Counted from the first letter of the stretch, positions 11,066 to 20,964 are shown. The stretch is DNA of 62,000 nucleotides from Prorocentrum cordatum (GCA_963575745.1 CAUYUJ010009413.1:50001-112000); one strand, 5' to 3'. Notes: generated by a model not told the origin, from the letters alone. Numbers and translations: made by a program.

Positions 11066-11531
11066 GAAATCGTTCAATGTTTGCCAGGTATGTTGTAAGA
11101 CTGTTCAAACCCTGGCGGTCGTACTTCACCGCGCGCAAAACATGCGACTGCTTCGTTGGTATATGTTCGTTTTGGGGGTGGTTGCGTTTTTCCTAGCCGC
11201 CCAGGTTCAGCGCGCGTTTCGGCTCACCGACATCACGTGCGCACTTTGGAGCTCTGATTCGCATCAAGAAAGAGTTGCGCTACGCAGCGCAGGGCCGAGG
11301 CATGATATTTTGAATGATAAACGCCCGTGCCAGCGCAGACGTGTCGCTCTGGCCGGCCACTGTTGGTCACGCCATTCGAAGGCAGCGCGTGGATTTCATG
11401 CGCCGTTGACGTTCCCCGATGACTGTCCTTGGGCCGTGCTCCTTATCTTGCGTCGTTCTTTCTGCCGGCCCGTCGTCGCGATTTCTGCCCGCGCTGGCGT
11501 TTTCGTTCACGTTCGTCCCCGAAGCGCTTGA
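11046..11531 (+). CDS. unrecognised ORF with one hydrophobic segment
   Basis: A possible internal ATG at about 11142 is followed by a hydrophobic stretch (YMFVLGVVAFFLAAQ), which could be a signal anchor, then a basic Cys/Arg-rich remainder to the stop at 11529-11531. No family recognised. It overlaps the end of the preceding frame. Lower-GC composition like the rest of the segment. Confidence 0.15.
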   Translation: MCLSLFEKSFNVCQVCCKTVQTLAVVLHRAQNMRLLRWYMFVLGVVAFFLAAQVQRAFRLTDITCALWSSDSHQERVALRSAGPRHDILNDKRPCQRRRVALAGHCWSRHSKAARGFHAPLTFPDDCPWAVLLILRRSFCRPVVAISARAGVFVHVRPRSA

Positions 11532-11714
11532 CTGGTGCGGTGGTTTCCAAAACGTCTCGATTTAGTTGTCTCCCCGCGCGCCCCTGGGACCGCGACCCGG
11601 TCTTGCGAGAGCGACGCTCTCAGGAAGGATATCATTCGCTCCCTGTGTTTGCGCACTTCCGCCTTCTTTGAAAAAAGGGTATGGTTTGGTAGGGGTCGGT
11701 TTGGCCGCGCCCGG

Positions 11715-12300
11715 AGTCGGGCCTGCCCCCCTCTAGAGGGGGGAAGATTCAAAAGTAGTCGCCCAGAGGGGGTCGCCCAGGGTTAAGTCGGGCTTGTCCC
11801 TCTACAGGGGGGGAGACTCAAAGGTAGTCGCCCAGAGGGGGTCGCCCAGGGTGAAGTCGGGCCTGCCCCTCTACAGGGGGGAAGACTCAAAAGTAGTCGC
11901 CCAGAGGGGGTCACCAAGGGTTCAGTCGGGCCTGCCCCTCTACAGGTGGGATATTCAAAAAGTAGTCTCCCAGAGGGTGTCGCCCAGGGTTGAGTCGGGC
12001 CTGCTCCTCTTCAGACGGGCAGAGGGGGTCCCCCAGTGTCAAGTCGGGCCTGTCCCTCTACAGGGGGGAAGGCTCAAACATCGTCAAAGAAATTGTATGG
12101 GGACGATTTGTTGAGTATCGTTTGACTATTTGGGTCAAGTTGGGCCTGTCCCTTTACAGGTGGGAAGATTCAAACGTAGTCCAGAAAATAGTCAAGGGAC
12201 TATTTTTTCAATTTTTTTTTGCCATTTGGGCGCATTATTTGACTATTGTTTGTATGTTTCGTCCAAGATTCCCCCTGTAGGGGGACAAACTCGGCTTGAC
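11715..12300 (+). repeat. DR-F tract with about seven tandem left ends
   Basis: AGTCGGGCCTGYCCCTCTACAGG recurs at about 11715, 11788, 11855, 11925, 11993, 12041 and 12136, most with an AAAGTAGTCGCCCAGAGGG spacer (period about 65-70 bp). Only the last copy continues into the full AT-rich interior and right TIR (CCCCCTGTAGGGGGAC at about 12270). The element's left end has amplified in tandem. Confidence 0.8.
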
Positions 12301-12339
12301 TCCGGGGGGGGGAAGGGGGGTGCCTCCGACGGGGCCGAG

Positions 12340-12480
12340 ACGAGGAGAAGTCCGTTCCAGCACGCTCTGAGAATGCCGCGATGTCCGAGGCATCCTCCAG
12401 AAGCGCCAGATCTTAGAGGGTCTCGACGTATCCTCACCCGAACTGATCCTCGTCCTGCCTCCGTCTCGGTCTTAAGGGAA
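12340..12480 (+). repeat. DR-N copy
   Basis: GTCCGTTCCAGCACGCTCTG ... CCGAGGCATCCTCCAGA ... CCTCGTCCTG. Relatives lie at 19025, 33645, 50495 and 58977. Short ends (ACGAGGA/TCCTCGT) are inverted. Confidence 0.6.
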
Positions 12481-12509
12481 TCCGATCCTGAGGTTCGAAG
12501 TTTTCAGGA

Positions 12510-12655
12510 GGGGAGCAAAAACACACAGACACAATTAATCGTCGACTCCCCAGAAAATATGGGGAAATATGGGAAGTGGGGGGGAAGACAGAAACCCAGA
12601 CATAATCATTTTATGTGTGTGTATTTATTTGTGCGTCCTAGGGCCCATTCATCCT
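12510..12655 (+). repeat. DR-G copy
   Basis: Starts AACACACAGACACAATTAAT, has CCCCAGAAAATATGGG and GGGGGGAAGACA in the middle, and ends TTTGTGCGTCCTAGGGCCC. Full relatives lie at 14166, 27777 and 28372. Confidence 0.8.
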
Positions 12656-12693
12656 AAGGGAATCGGGTCCCGAGGCTCGAAGTTTTCGGATGG

Positions 12694-13036
12694 TGTCGTG
12701 CGTTTCGGAGGGTTTTCCCGACCTCGGGAGGCTCTCCTGCAGCTGCACTTGGCCCAGGGCGTGCCAGGGGCGCCCGAGTCGTCCAGGACTTTCTCGCCGG
12801 AGACCCGAGGTTTGGCCCGAAGCCCAAGCTATCCATGAGAATCCAGCGGGTCCTGGAAGCAACGAGTCGTTTCGGAGGGTTTCCCGACCTCGGGATGCTC
12901 TCCTGCAGCTGCACTCGGCCCAGGGCGTGCCAGGGGCGCCCGAGTCGTCCAGAACTCTCTCGCCGGAGACCCCGAGCTTTGGCCCGAAGCCCGAGCTATC
13001 CACGAGAATCAAAAGCGGGTCCTGGAAGCAACGAGC
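12694..13036 (+). repeat. 170-bp tandem duplication (two units)
   Basis: Two adjacent units, each running from TTTCGGAGGGTTTTCCCGACC to GGTCCTGGAAGCAACGAG, with about 90% visual identity. A shorter diverged duplication follows (GGGGAACGAGTCCTGAGGT at about 13130 and 13225). Period 170 is not a multiple of 3. Confidence 0.85.
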
Positions 13037-13301
13037 CCAGAGGCTTTGTTCGCGCGGTTTTTTCGGGCTCTCCCGGCGACGGAGTTCCACTGTGTTCGCC
13101 AGGGGCCCTCTGTGCTTCGCCGTGGGGGGGGGAACGAGTCCTGAGGTCTTTGGGGGGTTTGGGGCTCCCCGGAGCGCTTTTCATGCGTTTTACGTGTTTT
13201 TTTGCGTTCTTGGCGTTTTTGCGCCCTGTGGGGGGAACGAGTCCTGAGGTTTTGATGCGGTTTTGGCTTCCCGGAGCGCTCCACGGGCCCCAGGACTGCT
13301 C

Positions 13302-13470
13302 GGAGGTGGACAGACCTCCTACCCTGACACGTCGATTGAGGAATTGGCCGCATTCGGGTCGCGAGAGGGCGTCGCGGCCGTCATTTTTGCGGGTCCAAGT
13401 CCGTCGGTTTCGGTCCCAGGCAGCTTTCACTAAGCGGAGGTTTACTAAAGGGAGGTTTGTCCACCGCCGA
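13302..13470 (+). repeat. DR-H TIR element
   Basis: GGAGGTGGACAGACCTCC at the left, GGAGGTTTGTCCACCGCC as its inverse at the right, and interior CTGACACGTCGATT and GCGAGAGGGCGTC. Also at 30220-30395 and, with a TSD, at 53344-53516. Confidence 0.8.
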
Positions 13471-13574
13471 GACTGTCAGAGAACGATTCAGGATGAAGAT
13501 CTCATCCTGGGGGAAGGCCCCAGGATCCGGGACCCGTTTCCCTCAGGACCCGTTTTCCCCGTGCTAATTTAGGT

Positions 13575-13724
13575 GGCATCGCTCGGACGCGTGCATGCTT
13601 GCCTCGGGACGCGCGCATGCTTGCCTCGGACCATCGAGGAGCATCTGGGGTCATCCCGCGAAAAATACAAAAGATCGCACGCAGCCGCAAAAATGCGCAC
13701 GGATGAACGTCCGACCGATGGCCA
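13575..13724. repeat. DR-A TIR element with internal 25-bp duplication
   Basis: DR-A termini, but GCATGCTTGCCTCGG is tandemly duplicated inside the left half, making this copy about 150 bp. The right end reads CCGACCGATGGCCAG. Confidence 0.8.
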
Positions 13725-13859
13725 GCATGCCGCCCCCCCTCGGGAGGGAGACCGAGGAGTTGTGGGGCACGGAGCGGCGGCGAACGGGGCTCCGGATGCT
13801 GCCTTGGCGGGCTCGAGGTCTTCCGGTGTTCTCGCTGGCATTCGGCTACGCGTCGGGAG

Positions 13860-14030
13860 CATTGAGACGGGGGTACATGCAAACGGGGGTCAGCCAGAGC
13901 GCCCGATCTTGCATGACCCTGAAGAGCCAGGGCTGCACTGACCCCGAGTCGGCGCGCAGGATCCTGCAGGATCTTGCAGTATCCTGCAAAGCTCGACTGA
14001 CCAGGGCTGGCAGTGACCTGAGTCAGTAGA
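13860..14030 (+). repeat. DR-O copy
   Basis: AACGGGGGTCAGCCAGAGCG start, repeated GGATCCTGCAGGATCTTGCA, and CAGTAGATCCCCG end. Relatives lie at 17660, 19180, 50825 and 54190. Confidence 0.7.
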
Positions 14031-14162
14031 TCCCCGGCAGAAGGGGGTATAGGGGAGGGGGGGAGGCTTCTCAGAAACACCCTTGCTTGTCAGAAGGCGC
14101 GGGCCTTGTCTGTAAGCGGATATAGGGCCGACGACTTCGAAAAATCAGCCTCCTTCTAAGAA
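14031..14162 (+). repeat. DR-J copy
   Basis: GGAGGGGGGGAGGCTTCTCAGAA ... GCGGGCCTTGTCTGTA ... CTCCTTCTAAGAA, an imperfect foldback related to 29138-29310 and 33955-34070. Confidence 0.6.
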
Positions 14163-14165
14163 TCA

Positions 14166-14345
14166 GGAGGGGAAAAAACACACAGACACAATGAATCGTA
14201 GATTCCCAAGAAGATATGGGAACATATGGGAATTGGGGGAGAAGACAAAACCCAGAACATATGGAAAAATATGGGGAATCTGTTTTACGGGCGCAGCCCG
14301 TAATTTGATTCTCGCGAGGTAGACAGACAGACTGAACTGAACCAC
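14166..14345 (+). repeat. DR-G copy
   Basis: AACACACAGACACAATGAAT start, AAGATATGGGAACATATGGG centre, and right end replaced by a (AGAC)n-like stretch before 14350. Confidence 0.7.
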
Positions 14346-14349
14346 CAGG

Positions 14350-15190
14350 CCGTTAGATGGCAGTTTTATTTCCGCGGGTGAGGATATGTCGGTGGCAGTT
14401 TTAAGCCAGCGGGTATGGATATTTCGGTGGCAGTTTTATTTCCGCGGGTGAGGATATTTCGGTGGCAGTTTTATTTCCGCGGGTGAGGATATTTCGGTGG
14501 CAGTTTGAAGCCAACGGGTGAGGATATTTCAGTGGCAGTTTGAAGCCAGCGGGTGAGGATATTTCGGTGGTAGTTTTACGCCAGCGGGTGAGGATATTTC
14601 GGTGGCAGTTTTGGTTTCGCGGGTGAGGATATTTGGGTGGCAGTTTTACGCCAGCGGGTGAGGATATTTCAGTGGCAGTTTGAAGCCAGCGGGTGAGGAT
14701 ATTTCGGTGGTAGTTTTACGCCAGCGGGTGAGGATATTTCGATGGCAGTTTTGGTTTCGCGGGTGAGGATATTTGGGTGGCAGTTTTACGCCAGCGGGTT
14801 GGGATATTTCGGTGGCAGTTTGAAGCCAGCGGGTGAGGATATTTCGGTGGTAGTTTATAGCCAGCGGGTCAGGATATTCTGGTAGCAGTTTTAAGCCAGC
14901 GGGTGAGGATATTTCGCTGGTATTGTTTAGCCAGCGGGTGAGGATATTTCGGTGGCAGTTTTAAGCCCGCGGGGTCCACGGGGTCGGAGGAGGAGGAGGA
15001 GGAGGAGGAGGAGGAGGAGGGAGGAACCGAGAAGAGCTGTGCTCGGCGCGGGGGTCCAGCCGCCACGCGATGCGTCATTCGCTTGGTTGGCCCAGCCGAC
15101 GGCTACGCATCCAGCGCGGTGCTGCGCCCGTCTATATGTTCGCCCCTTGGCGTGTGGCTGGCGGGGGGCCAAGGGGCGAGCTGTCCGGTG
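14350..15190 (+). repeat. ~35-bp satellite array with flank, inverse of 4836-6165
   Basis: About 17 units of GGTGGCAGTTTTACGCCAGC plus GGGTGAGGATATTTC, then a (GGA)n insertion (14982-15020), then the flank CGTAGCC-type sequence reversed (GGCTACGCATCCAGCG, CCAAGGGGCGAGC). Units here are more uniform than in the 4.9-6.2 kb array, suggesting more recent amplification. Confidence 0.9.
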
Positions 15191-15393
15191 ATTGTTTGTG
15201 TGCATTTATTTGTGTGCCCCAGGGCCCCCTCTAAGAAGCCTTCCCCACTCCCCCTGATCCCTCGGGCGCGCCGCCGAGGGCCTCCAGCGGCCCTCCCGTC
15301 TGGGGATGCCCTCGAACGGCCGCGCGCCCTGTCGAGAGTTTCTCCGAGGGGGTGGTCGGGTCGTCGGGGGTGGGCTGCCGGAGGCCCGAGTGT

Positions 15394-15755
15394 GAAGTCG
15401 GGCCTGTCCCCCTACAGGGGGATTTTTACCAGTTTGAAACATATCCCTATCCCTATGTTTGACATCACCTCACCTCGATACCGATCTTAAGGATTCCCTC
15501 AGTTTCTGAGGGCCTATCCCTAAGATTGTCCTCGCTTTTTGCTCGCCCGTCTTAGGGATAGGGATACGTTCGAGGCTGGTTAGATTTTCGACGAAAAATA
15601 AAAAAATACCACAAAACATCAAAAAATAGTCCAAAACTGGTCTGGGGACTATTTGTTGAATATTTTTGGACCTTTTGTGGGTATGTTTGGGGTATGTTTT
15701 ATGTTTCGTCGGAAATCCCCCGGAAATCCCCCTGGTAGGGGGACACGCCCGACAT
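15394..15755 (+). repeat. DR-F element carrying a nested DR-M element
   Basis: DR-F left end GTCGGGCCTGTCCCCCTACA at 15397 and right end CCCCTGGTAGGGGGACACG at about 15735. DR-M (15430-15582; CATATCCCTATCCCTATG ... TTAGGGATAGGGATACG) lies between them, in opposite orientation to the 45.4-kb copy. Confidence 0.75.
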
Positions 15756-15884
15756 CATCCGAGTGATGGCCCGAAGAGAACCAGGCTTCCGAGGGGCTCT
15801 TGAGGGCCAGGGGGGACTTGGAGATCGTGTCCGCGGCCATGAGACCATCCCAGGTTTCAGGGCACCCTTGTCTTCTCCTTTTCA

Positions 15885-16215
15885 ATCAGGAGGGGGCAAC
15901 AACACACAGGCACAATTGATCAATTATCCCCCTTGGAAAACACGGGAGGTGGGGGGAAGACAAAAACTCAGAGCGTGAATTACTTACCCCGCTTTCGCTT
16001 CCAGGCACAACCAAGTCATACCACGCGCCTCCCCGTCGAGTGGCCTTACCAGTGCGTGCCGTAGTTTGGCATCGCTTGGTAGCTCTTGGAAGCGAGGGTG
16101 GTCAAAAGCGAGGTAGGTGCGTTTGCCCCCTTAAAAACCAAGAACATATGGAACATATGGGGAATCCTGTTCTTGTGTCTATTTGTTTGCGCGTCCCAGG
16201 GCCCCTCCTTTCCAT
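15885..16215 (+). repeat. split DR-G fragments
   Basis: Left portion at 15897-15980 (ACACACAGGCACAATTGAT) and a right portion at 16135-16205 (AAAACCAAGAACATATGG ... TTTGCGCGTCCCAGGGCCCC), separated by about 150 bp of unrelated sequence. Confidence 0.6.
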
Positions 16216-16277
16216 GCGTCCCCTGCCCTCCCTCCCTCGTCCGCGCACGTGCCTCGGGCTCTGCTGCTGTGCTGCTA

Positions 16278-16460
16278 ACCTTAAGTCGGGCCCGTCCCTC
16301 TACAGGGGGAATCGAAACCAATTGCCCCAGCCAGCCCAACCAGCCAGCCCAACCAGCCACCCAAACAACTCAACCGGCTCAACCAACCCAACCAGCCATC
16401 CCCCAACCCCAGCCAACCCGCCACCCCGCCAACCCGCCCACCCCCGCCGCCTGCCCTCCG
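16278..16460 (+). repeat. DR-F left-end fragment plus CCAGCCAACC minisatellite
   Basis: AAGTCGGGCCCGTCCCTCTA is truncated after about 40 bp and continues as CCAACCAGCCAGCCC-type repeats. Confidence 0.7.
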
Positions 16461-16954
16461 TCACCGTCGAGAGGGGGGGGAAGTGTTCCTTACAAGCCAA
16501 AAAGGACAAAGATCACCCTCCCGGGGTCCGGCGGGACAGCGGGGGGAGGGGAAATCGCACCGTACTGTGGTGGAGCGGGGTTCGCGCCCGAGGTGCCCAA
16601 GGACGATTGTGGGCCTCGAGTGCGACACTGTCGTCACTTTATTACCTTTTACCGCGCTCCCCTTCTCAACGGAAAGGCTCCCATCCGTGAAACTGTCGTC
16701 ATTTTTCAGCCCCCTCCCCAGAGGCTCCAGGAGGGCCCACGGCGGCCTCGGGAGTGCCTAGTAGATCTCCGGACGGCCCCAGGAGGACCCACTCTGCACC
16801 GCGCTTTGTGATGACTGATCAGCGTCCAGACCTCAGGGACCTCGCCGCCGCCGCCTCAGACCTCAGACATGCGGTGCCCTGGTTTCCAAGGCGGGAAGAA
16901 GCCCCGACCCTTCACCCCGCATTTGCTCCCGAGTCGTTATTCAGGCGTTGGTTC

Positions 16955-17107
16955 ATTCGCCGAGCGCGTTCCACTATGCGCAAAGTGCCTACTCGCAAAC
17001 GTCCGAGAAAACATATGTCTGCTTCGATGTGATATATCGTAGATCCCCCGCGGCGAGTCCAGGCCATTTGCGAGTAGTTACTTTGCGAGCAGCGGTACGC
17101 GCGCATT
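16955..17107. repeat. DR-L TIR element
   Basis: Left GCGCGTTCCACTATGCGC ... CCTACTCGCAAACG and right inverse CATTTGCGAGTAGTTACTTT, TIRs about 38 bp; interior CGTAGATCCCCCGCGGCG. Second copy at 45155-45304. Confidence 0.85.
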
Positions 17108-17224
17108 GTTTCACGGGGGGGCGACAAAAGGAGGGGGGGAGCGTGCGCCTATCGTGCCCTTTTCGGGCCCCTGAGTGTCCCTTCAGGGCACAGCAGGTGC
17201 ACGTTTCCTCCCCCCTCCGAGGCG

Positions 17225-17375
17225 GGAATTTCTCTTATCCACCGCCTGGAGGGTCAGTTTTCGGAGCCTCGGCAGGCGGTGGATATGGACATATTCGGCC
17301 CCCTGGGGGCCGAAATATATCCATATCCACCGCCCGCTGGGGCACCAGGGCGTCGATTCCCAGGTGGTGGATATG
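17225..17375. repeat. foldback around GGTGGATATGG
   Basis: GGCGGTGGATATGGACATAT is followed after a short GGCCCCCTGGGGGCC centre by its inverse; an outer CACCGCCTGGAGG / CAGGTGGTGGATATGG pair flanks it. Hairpin-forming. Confidence 0.75.
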
Positions 17376-17499
17376 GATAAACCCCCGCCTCGCACCCCCG
17401 TTCCTTGATCGCACCCCCATTACGCGACGCCCGCGTTAATTTACCCCGCAAGGTCCCTCATGAACCCGCAAACGGCCAGCAACCTTCCGTCGTGATTTC

Positions 17500-17815
17500 T
17501 GTTACTTAGGCAGAGGACAGATACTCAGACACAAACAATCGTCTGTCTCCTTTTTTGGGGAATGTGTGAAGTGTAGATGAACCAACATCATCGAGGAACT
17601 TTTGCAAACATTGGTAACCCTGGAACTTGTGTTTACTAGTTTGTGTGCCCATGGCACCTTCAGTTACGGTGAGACGATGCTACAAAACCAGGGGTGCATT
17701 GACCCCGGCTAGCACGCAGGATCCTGCAGAATTCGCAAGATCTTGCATGATCCTGCGAAGCTTGACTGACCCAGGTTTGCATTGACCCTGGCCCGTTGAT
17801 CCCCGTGCCGAAAGC
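17500..17815 (+). repeat. diverged DR-G, then DR-O
   Basis: 17515-17660 has DR-G features (CAGACACAAACAATCGTC, TTTGTGTGCCCATGG). 17670-17815 is DR-O (GCAGGATCCTGCAGAATTC, GTTGATCCCCG). Confidence 0.55.
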
Positions 17816-17854
17816 GGCCAGAATCCGTCCGCCGTGATTTATTCGGCGGGCAGC

Positions 17855-17965
17855 AATGGGACGAAGTGAGAAGGAGAGGGAGAAGACCCTCTCAGAAGGC
17901 GGCGAGGCCTCTCAGAAACCCCGTGCCCTCCGACAAGTTTTCTATGTCTTCGGGGCACTCCGCAG
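17855..17965 (+). repeat. DR-K copy (partial)
   Basis: GACGAAGTGAGAAGGAGAGG ... CTCTCAGAAGGCGGCGAGGC ... TATGTCTTCGGGGCACTC. Relatives lie at 30755, 45050, 49916 and 57733. Confidence 0.6.
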
Positions 17966-18184
17966 AAGGCCGCCGCCGATTCCGTCGAGCCTCTTGCGAC
18001 GGCGCGAGCATTCCTGGGGCTCAGGCGGGGCGGGGGGGGGGGCACCGTGGCGCCCCGTCGGCAGCGGGCCGGGCGAGGCCCTGGCGCCAAGGCCGGGCTG
18101 GCGGCGCTGCGCGGCGACAGTCGCAGCGTGGCCGTGGACGCGGGGGGGGTCGGGCGAGCAGAATCTCGCGCTCTCGGGGGGGTG

Positions 18185-18389
18185 TCGGGCCGAACGAAAG
18201 GGGGGGAAGAGGGAAAGGGGGGGGGGGGGTACGAAGTCTGCTGCATGCAGCTGGTTTCGGCCCCGCGGCCGGGCCCATTCCTCGAAATACATGGGCGCCT
18301 CCCGGCGCCGGGAGGCGCCGGGGAAATCAGCTACGGCAGCTGATTCTTAACCCCCCCCCTTTGCTTTCCCCCCCTTTCGCCCGGCCCGA
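18185..18389. repeat. DR-C TIR element with 5-bp TSD
   Basis: Left TIR TCGGGCCGAACGAAAGGG, right inverse CCCTTTCGCCCGGCCCGA; 205 bp. GGGTG flanks both sides (18180-18184, 18390-18394). The conserved core is TGCTGCATGCAGCTGGTTTC. Other TSD-bearing copies are at 35609 and 58753. Confidence 0.9.
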
Positions 18390-18854
18390 GGGTGGTCGAG
18401 GAAACAAAGAACACTGAGCCATGGGACCGTGCGCAAACGACTCAGGATGAGGAGCCGGTACTGGGGGGAAGTGGTCGAGGGAGGAGGATCCAAGGTACCA
18501 CAGCCATTACTCTTGCCTCGTTTTCCAATTCTTGTTGGCGTGCTGGGAGGCCCTCGTCGCCACGATTCTCTCCACGGCGGTGTCGCCGATGCATCGGCGA
18601 TGCATCGCCAATGAGACGCGATCCTCCGACCCCAACTAGTCCGACCCCATCTGAGAGGCCTCCAGGTTAGGATGCAGCTCCTTCAGGAGCGAAGGTAGGA
18701 CGCACGCGAACGCGAATCCACGCTTGCTCTGAGGGTACGCATTTCGTGAGCGCTCGTATCACAAGGTTGGTCTCGCGGACTGGGGGGCCGTATGCATGCA
18801 TGCGGTTGGGCGCGTACATCCTCTGTGGGCTGCCTACTTTCTGGGTGGCTAATT

Positions 18855-19015
18855 TCAGAATTGGCGCCGGTGGTATCCTTGATCCCCTGGCTCAGTCTCG
18901 TGCCATCCGTTACAGTCCCGTTTGATCAAATCCCGCTTGGTCTGGCTCAATCCCAGGCCTGATCGGGCCTAATCTGGCTCGATGGCCCCTTAATTGGGCT
19001 TCGCCTTTTATAGGA
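18855..19015 (+). repeat. DR-Q copy
   Basis: ATTGGCGCCGGTGGTATCCT followed by TGGCTCAGTC and repeated GGCCTAATC/CTGGCTC phrases. Relatives lie at 32712-32885 and 56886-57010. Confidence 0.55.
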
Positions 19016-19024
19016 CTGGTCTAG

Positions 19025-19340
19025 GACGAGGATAAATCCGTTCCAGAGCGTCCCAGAACGCTCTTAGAAGGTCGCGGCGACCGAGACACCCTGCAACGCC
19101 TTCGGATCTCAGAGATTCTCGATTTTCCTTACCCGATGTTTCCTCGTCCTGGCTTCGTCTTACTATAAGAGACGGGGGTTAATGCAAACGGGGATCAACC
19201 AGAGCGCGGGATCTTGTGGGATTTTGCAGAGTCAGGGGTGCATGGACTCGGGCTTGCGCGCAGGATCTCACAGGATCCTGCAGGATCCTGCAAGACCTGA
19301 CTGACGCGGGTGTGTATTGACCCCGGTCAGTCAGGCCTTG
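19025..19340 (+). repeat. adjacent DR-N and DR-O copies
   Basis: 19028-19170 is DR-N (GACGAGGATAAATCCGTTCC ... TCCTCGTCCTGGCTTCGTC). 19185-19340 is DR-O with a doubled GATCCTGCAG. The same order occurs at 50495-50940. Confidence 0.65.
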
Positions 19341-19514
19341 CCTTACTGGCCCTGGCCTGACGGTCCTGGCTTCGTCTCACATTTTTGGGGTTTCATGGCC
19401 TTTCATCGTTCCAACCCAGGAGTTGCCTCCGAAGGGGGAACGGACCTCTCACAGAGCTCCTCGTGATCCCTATTCCTGCGCCCTCCCCGCGGGCCAGAGG
19501 GGGATAGGCTATGT

Positions 19515-19765
19515 AGGAAGAGAAAGCGGAGCATCGAGGAGGAGAAGGCACGAGGAGGAGGAGGAGGTGGAGAAGGAGGAGAAGGAGGAGGAGGAGGGAG
19601 GAAGGAGGAGTGAGGATGAGAAAGTGGAGCAGGAGGAGAGGATCGAGGAGGGATCGATGAGGAGGAGGATCCAGGAGGGAGGAGGAGGAGGAGAAGGAGG
19701 AGGAGGAGGAGGAGGAGGATAATGGAGGAGGGAGGATCGAAGCAGAAGAAGAAGAAAAAGAAGCC
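19515..19765 (+). repeat. (GGA)n microsatellite
   Basis: GGA triplets with GAA, GAT and GTG variants over about 240 bp. Confidence 0.95.
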
Positions 19766-19779
19766 ATACCATAAACATG

Positions 19780-19935
19780 CCTCTTCGGCTGTCCGCGCGG
19801 ATTGCTTGGACCAGCGCTGGACACCAGTCGCCGCGGCCCTTCTGGCGCCGCTGGCGCGCGCTCCGCGGTCCAGGGATGGGGGTCCAGCGCCGACCCGATG
19901 AATCCGCGCGGGCGTCCGAAATTGTATGTGTCTGC
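19780..19935. repeat. DR-E foldback element (introner family)
   Basis: GTCCGCGCGGATT ... CAGCGCTGGAC left arm and GGTCCAGCGCC ... AATCCGCGCGGGC right arm, with a GGCGCC-rich centre. Same family as the intron at 47008-47209. Confidence 0.8.
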
Positions 19936-20154
19936 AGTTGGTGATTCCTCTGACTGGAGGGGGGGGGATCGACTCAGGGGAGGATGCACCGACCCCCAAA
20001 TCGCCCATTGACTTATTGCTTCCTGATAGGGGCCCGATGGCACACCCTGCCCAGCACCTTGCGGTTTCTCCAGCGGGGGCCTTTTGCCGATCCATCGGCT
20101 CTGTGTGCTGCCGATTCAAGCTGAACGTTCCTCCCCTCTGAGTCGAGGCAACAC

Positions 20155-20215
20155 ACCTCCTCCTCCTCCTCCTCCTCCTCCTCCTCCTCCTCCTCCTCCT
20201 CCTCCGCCCTCCTCC
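20155..20215 (+). repeat. (CCT)n microsatellite
   Basis: Pure CTC/CCT triplets, about 50 bp. Confidence 0.95.
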
Positions 20216-20277
20216 TGGTTATTCCTGCGTCGCCCTCCTCCTCGTCCCACCTTCCTCTTCCCTCCTCCCTCAACTGG

Positions 20278-20465
20278 TAGGACGAAGGGGGCTGGACGAA
20301 GGGGTAGGATGGAGAAAGGGGCGGGGGTACGAAGCCTGCTGCATGCAGCCGGATTCGGCCCCGCCTCTGGGCCCACTCCCGTGTGCATGGGCGCCTCCCG
20401 GCGCCAGGAGGTGCCAGGAAAACCAGCTACGTGAGCTGGTTCTCAACCCTGCCTTTCGCCGCCCC
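20278..20465. repeat. DR-C element, diverged ends
   Basis: Core TGCTGCATGCAGCC, GGCGCCTCCCGGCGCC and CAGCTACGTGAGCTG are intact; both termini are degraded and no TSD is seen. Confidence 0.75.
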
Positions 20466-20479
20466 CCGGCGAACGTTCT

Positions 20480-20665
20480 CCCACATCCTTCCCGAAGGAA
20501 ACCCGCATGCGCATGAATTTCCGCAGGCCGCCGCGGATTCCTTCGATCGGCACCCTGGCGGCGCCTCCAGCGCTGCCCCTGCGGCGCTTCCAGAGGAGGG
20601 GGGATTCGGCGCCGAGCCAAGAAATCCGCGCGGGTCTCCGAACATGTATGTTCACGTACGCAAGA
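20480..20665. repeat. DR-E foldback element
   Basis: GCCGCGGATTCCTTCGATCGG left arm and GAGCCAAGAAATCCGCGCGG right arm around a GGCGGCGCC centre, with CATGTATGTTCACG outside the right arm. The left outer flank CGCATGCGCATGAAT is partly inverse. Confidence 0.7.
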
Positions 20666-20964
20666 ATGTTCTGTTCGTGCTCCCTTCTCCTGCTGGCACC
20701 TCTCGCAGGCGATGTGTCATCCCCACTGCCAGAGCTTCGCCGGATGATTCTGGCCGTTCAGAATCTTCGTGTCTGCTACATGTTCTTGTGCACGAGATAA
20801 CCCTCGATGATCTTACTTATGTTTGTGTTTGGCCAGCGGAGGGTCTCACGCAGGGCGTTCTGTCCTGGGTCCGACCGTATGAATGCACGCCAAATTTCAG
20901 GCTAGGTCCATGTCGCGTAATTTTGTTGAATGGCCCTTGTCAGGCAACTACGCGAGTTCCCCAA

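Larger units (their letters stand above)
7410..11714. mobile_element. 4.3-kb segment bounded by inverted repeats, inside a DR-F tract
   Basis: The left end GCGGCCAAACCGACCCCTA is repeated in inverse at about 11680-11710, giving roughly 30-bp TIRs with few mismatches. AGTC flanks both sides (7406-7409, 11715-11718). The outer flanks on both sides are the same DR-F-associated phrase GAGGGGGTCGCCCAGGGTT, as expected if the segment inserted into a DR-F tandem tract. No recognisable transposase; inner segments are described separately. It may be a DNA transposon relic or a chance-bounded composite. Confidence 0.5.
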
